Origin: JdFR-22 sp046537735 | Lineage (GTDB): Archaea; Halobacteriota; Archaeoglobi; Archaeoglobales; Archaeoglobaceae | Length of the DNA stretch: 19,574 nt | Assembly: GCA_046537735.1 (NCBI GenBank) | Contig: JBKHKH010000025.1 | Coordinates: 1-19,574, forward strand | Direction: 5' to 3' | Shown here: piece after piece, positions 14,989-19,574 of the stretch | Numbering within the stretch: position 1 is the stretch's first letter | Layout of the letters: each line of letters starts with the position of its first letter | Made by a program: the position numbers and the translations under genes | The notes under the pieces: model-generated | What the model was told of the DNA's origin: nothing | Database searches by the model: none | What the model saw: only the letters and a program-made list of their open reading frames with translations

Positions 14989-16131
14989 TCATCTGTTCCT
15001 TCCGTCATAAGATTGGTACTCTCTACTTTCAGCTCCTGTATATTGGGCTCTTGGCCGGATAAGTTTGTTGTTCTCGTATTGCTCAATTACGTGAGAGGTC
15101 CATCCAGAGATCCTGGACATGGCAAAGATGTTGATAAACAGGTCATCCGGAATGCTCAAGTTGGCGTATACACTTGCTGAGTAGAAATCAACGTTGGGGA
15201 GTATACCTTTATACTTGTAGACCGCATCGGCAATGGCTTCTGATATTTCAAACCATTTGGGATCTTTTTCGTCAGCCAGCTTTTTGGATAGTGTCTTCAA
15301 CTCTACTGTTCTGGGGTCCATTACTCCTCTGTATACGCGGTGTCCGAAACCCATGATCTTTGACCTTCTCTCCAGCTTCTCTTTTATGTAGTCCTCAGCC
15401 CTCCAGGGGACAGCTACTTCTCTCAACATCTCCATAACCTTTTGAGAAGCACCCCCATGAAGGGGACCCATAAGAGTTCCTGTAGCTGCCACAACACAGG
15501 CATAGATATCTGCCAGAGTTGATGCCGATGTTCTGGCAGCGAAGGTCGATGCATTCAGCTCGTGGTCTGCATGCAAAATTAGATCCAGGTCCAGAGTCTT
15601 GGACTCGGTCTCGGTGGGTTCTTCGCCGTGAAGCATATACAGGAAGTTAGAGGCATGGTCCAGATCCATGTTAGGTCCCACCAGGTTCTGGCCAGTTCTT
15701 ATCCTGTGGTGGTAAGCTGTGATGGTGGGAAGCTTCGCCACAAGGTTCTTTGCTTTTTCAACGCTCTTTTCGTAGCTCTTATGGTGAATGTATTTGTCCA
15801 TCGAACCCAAGTAAGATATGGCAGTCCTGAGAACCACCATAGGGTGCGTAAACTGAGGTAAGTGGGTCAACAACCCTATGATCTGCGGAGGTAGTTCTCT
15901 TCTTTCCTTGAGCTCTTCAGAAAAGAGTTCGAGCTCTTTTTTCTTGGGCAGCTCACCGAACAAGAGAAGATAGGTCACTTCCTCGAAATTGGATTTCTTG
16001 GCCAGATCGTGGATATCATAACCTCTATACTCCAATATACCCCTATCCTCATCCAGTTCTATCCTGCAAATGCTTGATTTACAGGCTATTATATCTTGAA
16101 GTCCGTCCTGAAACTTGGTCTTTTCAGTCAT
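14989..16131 (-). CDS. gltA: Citrate synthase
   Basis: A 380-residue archaeal/Gram-positive-type citrate synthase that condenses oxaloacetate and acetyl-CoA. Active-site motifs are complete: the HADHELNAS block (187-195), H225 in GPLHGGA, GFGHRVY (261-267) and the catalytic Asp D315 in PNVDFYSA. Length is normal for the short dimeric form. The ATG at 16131 has GAGGGAT upstream. Stop and start spacings to the AMP phosphorylase gene (29 bases) and dapL indicate one operon. In an anaerobe with C1-pathway genes it most likely supplies 2-oxoglutarate for glutamate, the amino donor of the two aminotransferases here; that is inference. Confidence 0.93.
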   Translation of the reverse strand: MTEKTKFQDGLQDIIACKSSICRIELDEDRGILEYRGYDIHDLAKKSNFEEVTYLLLFGELPKKKELELFSEELKERRELPPQIIGLLTHLPQFTHPMVVLRTAISYLGSMDKYIHHKSYEKSVEKAKNLVAKLPTITAYHHRIRTGQNLVGPNMDLDHASNFLYMLHGEEPTETESKTLDLDLILHADHELNASTFAARTSASTLADIYACVVAATGTLMGPLHGGASQKVMEMLREVAVPWRAEDYIKEKLERRSKIMGFGHRVYRGVMDPRTVELKTLSKKLADEKDPKWFEISEAIADAVYKYKGILPNVDFYSASVYANLSIPDDLFINIFAMSRISGWTSHVIEQYENNKLIRPRAQYTGAESREYQSYDGRNR

Positions 16132-16160
16132 ATTTATCCCTCACAGCCACATCATACTTG

Positions 16161-17681
16161 TTACAATACTCTATAAGATGGGTACCTCTCCAAAATCATA
16201 CTTGAGACCGTTAAAGGCGGTTCAGGCGTAGCCAATTCAACTGCCTGATCCAATTTCCATTCCTTTTCAGCATATATGGTAAACAGGGAACTGCCTGCCT
16301 TCACGTGTTGTCCTCCCTTCTTATGCAGAACAATACCTGCTCCCTTGTCTTTGGGAGCTCCTGCAGCCCTGGCAACTTTTACAAGCTTGGAGTTATCCAC
16401 CACCGACACCGCACCATCGACAGGCGCTTTCACTTCATATTTGTAGGTACCTACAGGGATATCCTGGGAAGTTATCTCTGGGTCTCCACCTTGAGCTTCT
16501 ACGATTTGTTTGAATTTCTCCAGCGCTTTCCCCGATTCTATAAGCTTGTTGGCATACTCAGCACCATTTCTGGACTTTCCTGCCATTTCCAGGAGAACTC
16601 CCGCTACCCCCGTAGCCTTTTCAACCAGACTTCTTGGTCCTTTCGCATCTTCAAGTACTTTTAAGGCTTCTCTAGCTTCCAGAGCGGGTCCTATTGTTCT
16701 ACCTACTGGCTGACCACCATAAGTCATAACACATGCTACTTCCAGACCCATTCTGCGCCCCAGTTCTGAGAAGTCGGTGGATAGGGTTCTTCCCTGCTCA
16801 ACATCTACAACTTTAGAGCCTTCTCCAACAGGAACGTCAATTACAATATGTTTGGCTCCAATAGAGCCTTTCTTGGCCATGACACTTGCCAGCAGCTGGG
16901 GTCGGGGATCTATAGAGAGGGGGTGTTCTACTTTTATTATCTTATCATCCGCTGGAGCAATGTTCGTTGCCCCACCCCAAGCTATAACCCCTCCCACACT
17001 TTCGGTTATCTCCTTTATTTCATCGATCCCCAAATTGACATCCGCCAGAACTTCCATTGTATCCGCAGTACCGCTGCCAGAGGTTATGGCTCTAGAGGCG
17101 GTTTTGGGTATCAGAAGCCCGCTGGCGGCTATTATGGGTACTACAAGCAGGGAGATCTTGTTACCAGGAACGCCACCAATGCTGTGCTTGTCAACAACAA
17201 TCCCTCTCTCAAAGGTTAGTGTTTCTCCAGTATCGATCATTGCCTCTGTAAGCCACTCGATCTCGTCAATATCCACTTGCTGAAGGTAATTTGACATGAC
17301 GAAAGCTGTCAGCTCTACTTCAGTGAGCATGTTGGTCACAATATCCCTGACGATGGCATGAACTTCTTCTTTAGTCAGTTTTTTACCTTCCATCTTTTTC
17401 TTAATATATTCAATTGATTTAGGTTTGGAAACGGGATAAATTTCGACATCCACCCCATCGGGGATCTCGATCTCGCATGGACCAGCGGTCATGCAAATAC
17501 CTATCTCACCCTGATCGACCATTCCAGTGGCTATATTTACGTCTGAAACACAAAATTTCTTGCCATAAGTGATCTTTACTCTATCTCCCACAATAAGTCC
17601 CAGCTCAGCAGCATCGTCGGGACTAATCATAGCAGAGGAATGTTCAAGTCTAAGGGGAATATTCTTGACTTTGAGTTTCAT
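16161..17681 (-). CDS. deoA: AMP phosphorylase
   Basis: A 506-residue archaeal AMP phosphorylase of the thymidine phosphorylase superfamily. Residues 1-85 are the archaeal N-terminal extension domain. The catalytic region has the DKHSIGGVPGNK motif (164-175) and the TSGSGTADT phosphate loop (200-208), with a C-terminal beta domain from about 420. It converts AMP, CMP or UMP plus phosphate to base and ribose-1,5-bisphosphate, the entry to the archaeal pathway of R15P isomerase and form III RuBisCO. Neither partner lies in the window. The ATG at 17681 has a CAGGAGTG ribosome site. The gene follows dtdA by 24 bases. Confidence 0.92.
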   Translation of the reverse strand: MKLKVKNIPLRLEHSSAMISPDDAAELGLIVGDRVKITYGKKFCVSDVNIATGMVDQGEIGICMTAGPCEIEIPDGVDVEIYPVSKPKSIEYIKKKMEGKKLTKEEVHAIVRDIVTNMLTEVELTAFVMSNYLQQVDIDEIEWLTEAMIDTGETLTFERGIVVDKHSIGGVPGNKISLLVVPIIAASGLLIPKTASRAITSGSGTADTMEVLADVNLGIDEIKEITESVGGVIAWGGATNIAPADDKIIKVEHPLSIDPRPQLLASVMAKKGSIGAKHIVIDVPVGEGSKVVDVEQGRTLSTDFSELGRRMGLEVACVMTYGGQPVGRTIGPALEAREALKVLEDAKGPRSLVEKATGVAGVLLEMAGKSRNGAEYANKLIESGKALEKFKQIVEAQGGDPEITSQDIPVGTYKYEVKAPVDGAVSVVDNSKLVKVARAAGAPKDKGAGIVLHKKGGQHVKAGSSLFTIYAEKEWKLDQAVELATPEPPLTVSSMILERYPSYRVL

Positions 17682-17705
17682 ATGTGGTCACACTCCTGAA
17701 TATTC

Positions 17706-18584
17706 TTAAGTTTTTTTATCATTTTGCTGAGGGATTGGAGGATTTTCAGCCCCAAGCCTGTATTCTTTTTTGACCTTTTTGGACTTTAAAACTTCAATTC
17801 CCAGATCATCAGCAACTCCATTTACCAGTTTTTTTACGCTGGATTTAATTGATTTTTCGTCTATTACTATATAATCTGCCTCAGTGATAATTACCGCTTC
17901 TTTCACGATTTCCTCATTCAGGCCCTCAAAAGTATACTTGGCGAAATTGTGCCCAAATGTGAACGTCGTTTCCAGCATTATTTCCGTTTGTCTGGGGGCG
18001 TAATGTGTCCCACCTACTCCTACCGCTATGTGCCAGTTATCTCTGCCGTTTTTAATGGATTCGATCAAAGATTCGGCCACTATCCTGCCAGCTTCTCTGT
18101 CATTCCACTCGTTTTCGGTGGACCCAATTTCGTAGAATGCGCTGGGGGTATCGATTTCCGATGGGCCATGATGGGTTACTTCCATGGTGAAATCAAATTC
18201 CGGCTTTCTGTCCAGCTTTTTGCTTAAAGCCAGCACATAATTCTTCATCCTTACCGGTGCTGGTCTAGCCAGTGAATAGGGAACCCCACCAAAGTCCGCT
18301 GTATTTACATTTCCTGAAACGTGAGTGGAGAAGATCTTCCTCTCATCTTTGCTGCTGTGCCTGGAGGCGAACAAAATCTCATCAAACTCGATCTCTTTTT
18401 TTAATTTTGCATCAAGGCCATCTGTATAGATCAACCTATCCTCTATCTCAGCGATACCTATATCTCCGGCATCGTAAAAAGTGCATTCCTTTAACTCCTT
18501 TTCCTCCGGTTTTAGAATTTCCAGCAAATGAGATTTAATATTCTGTGATGCGTCATCCTTCTTACTGCACACGATCAAATGCAT
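17706..18584 (-). CDS. dtdA: D-aminoacyl-tRNA deacylase, archaeal type
   Basis: A 292-residue DtdA/DTD2 protein that hydrolyses D-aminoacyl-tRNA and so keeps D-amino acids out of proteins. All family motifs are visible: SRHSSKD (74-80), THVSGN (87-92), EVTHHGP (135-141), and GVGGTHYAPRQTE (189-201), which holds metal and catalytic residues. The C-terminal Lys/Gln-rich tail after ~275 looks disordered. The ATG at 18584 has GAGGG upstream. It heads an operon with AMP phosphorylase, citrate synthase and dapL; no direct functional link among these is obvious. Confidence 0.93.
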   Translation of the reverse strand: MHLIVCSKKDDASQNIKSHLLEILKPEEKELKECTFYDAGDIGIAEIEDRLIYTDGLDAKLKKEIEFDEILFASRHSSKDERKIFSTHVSGNVNTADFGGVPYSLARPAPVRMKNYVLALSKKLDRKPEFDFTMEVTHHGPSEIDTPSAFYEIGSTENEWNDREAGRIVAESLIESIKNGRDNWHIAVGVGGTHYAPRQTEIMLETTFTFGHNFAKYTFEGLNEEIVKEAVIITEADYIVIDEKSIKSSVKKLVNGVADDLGIEVLKSKKVKKEYRLGAENPPIPQQNDKKT

Positions 18585-18627
18585 TAAAATCCCTCTATAT
18601 TCGTTAAGAAAGGAGATTAAACAAAGT

Positions 18628-18638
18628 GTTTTTAAATT
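18628..18638 (-). promoter_or_regulatory. TATA-like element for the dtdA operon
   Basis: The minus strand reads AATTTAAAAAC, about 50 nt before the dtdA ATG. The predicted leader is about 20 nt and contains the GAGGG ribosome site. The 18585-18704 gap holds no other gene. Confidence 0.4.
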
Positions 18639-18659
18639 TGTGGATTGGTGATGGGTGTT

Positions 18660-18679
18660 GACCGCTGGTATGTCCGGTC
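18660..18679 (-). terminator. Hairpin downstream of the phosphatase gene
   Basis: GACCG (18660-18664) and CGGTC (18675-18679) form a 5-bp GC-rich stem with a 10-base loop, 25 bases past the phosphatase stop. The stem is short, so terminator function is only a possibility. Confidence 0.25.
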
Positions 18680-18704
18680 TTTACTCTAAAACCTGTAACA
18701 ATGA

Positions 18705-19573
18705 TCAGAATTTGATTGCTCTCTCCTCCAGCTCATACCCGTTTTCGGCTCTAGATAGATCAACTACCAGGAAGGCAGCTTTAAGGTTGCCATAGATCTT
18801 GTTGGAGAAGACAGTAACCACTTTTCCATCATGGTCAACTCTAACACCTTCACATGGTTCATGACTTCTTATAAGGGTTTTCACTCCCAGAGAGTCCAGT
18901 ACCTGTTGAGTTACGTCTTTACCGAACATTCTACCTGCACCCCGCAGGGAGGGACCAGTTCCACTGCCTTCCATGGGATCGCTCCACAGTATCTGCTCCA
19001 GGTGAGTCTTTTGGGGTGGTTTTCCTGAGCCATTTCTACTTCCTCTAAAGAAGAGACGTCAGGTAAACCTCCGTGAAGAAATAGGTAGCTCCCTCTTACT
19101 GCCGCTGCATACGGAAGGTACTGAAATAGCTCTGAGAGCTCGCGGTATATTTCCCTCCCGTTCTCAAATCCTTCTTCCAAGAGCCTAGGGAGGTTGTGAG
19201 GCGAAACGGGCAGATCAGGAGGAGGTTCATGGTTGCCTCTCAGGAGAATAAACTGGTGGGGTCTATCCCTTTTCAACCTGAGAAGAGTGCAGAAAACCTG
19301 TGGAGAGTCCTTTCCTCTATCCCCATAATCACCCAGAAAGATCATGTAATCCTCTTCAGAGTGGGTGAGGACAAATTCTAAACTTTCCAGATCTCCGTGT
19401 ACGTCTCCCACCACCGCAGCACTTCCCCTATTGGGCAGGTAGACCACTCCACCTGCTCTGCTTTCCTTTTCCCTCTTTAACAGTTGTTTAACTTCCTTCA
19501 CCAGCCCAAAAAAATCTTCTCCACTTACATTTTTACTTTCCCTGATGAGGCTCTCCACTTCAGTAAGGCCCAT
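18705..19573 (-). pseudogene. PPP-family serine/threonine phosphatase interrupted by one frameshift
   Basis: Two overlapping reading frames together encode one calcineurin-like protein phosphatase. The first (ATG 19573) holds GDVHGD (56-61), GDYGDRG (81-87), RGNHE (112-116) and LHGG (167), the binuclear metal site. The second, running to 18705, holds the expected continuation LEQILWSDP, then MEGSG and RSHEP with its conserved His. The frames meet at CCCC-AAAA (complement of 19009-19016). Adding one C there restores a continuous protein of about 289 residues. All catalytic residues are intact in the two parts, so a sequencing or assembly error, or a very recent mutation, is likelier than old decay. 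The ATG sits one base from the window edge and may not be the true start. Confidence 0.85.
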
Positions 19574-19574
19574 A

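Noticed and set aside
16777..17283. Plus-strand open frame of 168 codons
   Set aside because: Antisense to AMP phosphorylase; Ser/Pro/Ile-rich product typical of a mirror frame.
18660..18679. Possible tRNA or structured RNA downstream of the phosphatase
   Set aside because: Only a 5-bp stem; no cloverleaf, no T-loop signature and no other stems.

Overview
The window looks like chromosomal DNA of an anaerobic archaeon, most likely a deep euryarchaeal lineage with Wood-Ljungdahl-type C1 chemistry. The evidence is archaeal: TATA-like boxes, some apparently leaderless genes, a paired RPA-type single-strand DNA-binding system, archaeal D-aminoacyl-tRNA deacylase (DtdA), AMP phosphorylase, an ArsA/Get3 ATPase with an HSP20-like tail, and homologues of CODH (CdhA), formylmethanofuran dehydrogenase (FwdB/FwdD) and F420-non-reducing hydrogenase (MvhG/MvhA). 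I cannot name the lineage from sequence alone; uncultured groups such as MSBL1 or Hadarchaeota would fit the gene content.

Left block (1-6618, all minus strand): mvhG-mvhA, then an iron-sulfur protein-fwdB-fwdD operon with its own leaderless-type promoter, then a gene running off the left edge. That last gene is the most striking object here. Its first ~400 residues are the N-terminal half of a CdhA-type CODH alpha subunit, and they pass in frame into a GltD/NfnB-type FeS-FAD-NAD(P)H oxidoreductase. The CdhA C-terminal half, with the remaining C-cluster ligands, is absent. FwdB in the same block has Cys-Leu-Gly where the family has Cys-His-Gly at the active site. mvhD, fwdA and fwdC are not in the window. 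Together this suggests an H2-, W/Mo-pterin- and NAD(P)H-linked redox system built from altered methanogen/acetogen modules. That is inference.

Middle block (6798-13702, plus strand): a cupin, a divergent long-form HisG, the two RPA genes overlapping an aspartate-type aminotransferase, ArsA plus a 64-residue unknown, a tiny Cys-rich ORF, and an archaeal metallo-beta-lactamase-fold nuclease with an uncertain N-terminus.

Right block (13770-18584, minus strand): a tight operon dtdA - AMP phosphorylase - citrate synthase - LL-diaminopimelate aminotransferase. At the right edge is a PPP-family protein phosphatase interrupted by a single frameshift at a C4/A4 run. No rRNA, tRNA, CRISPR or insertion sequence was seen. 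Several intergenic spots carry short tandem duplications (7, 14, 19 and 27 bp periods), often over start or promoter regions. No gene-free stretch exceeds about 235 bases.
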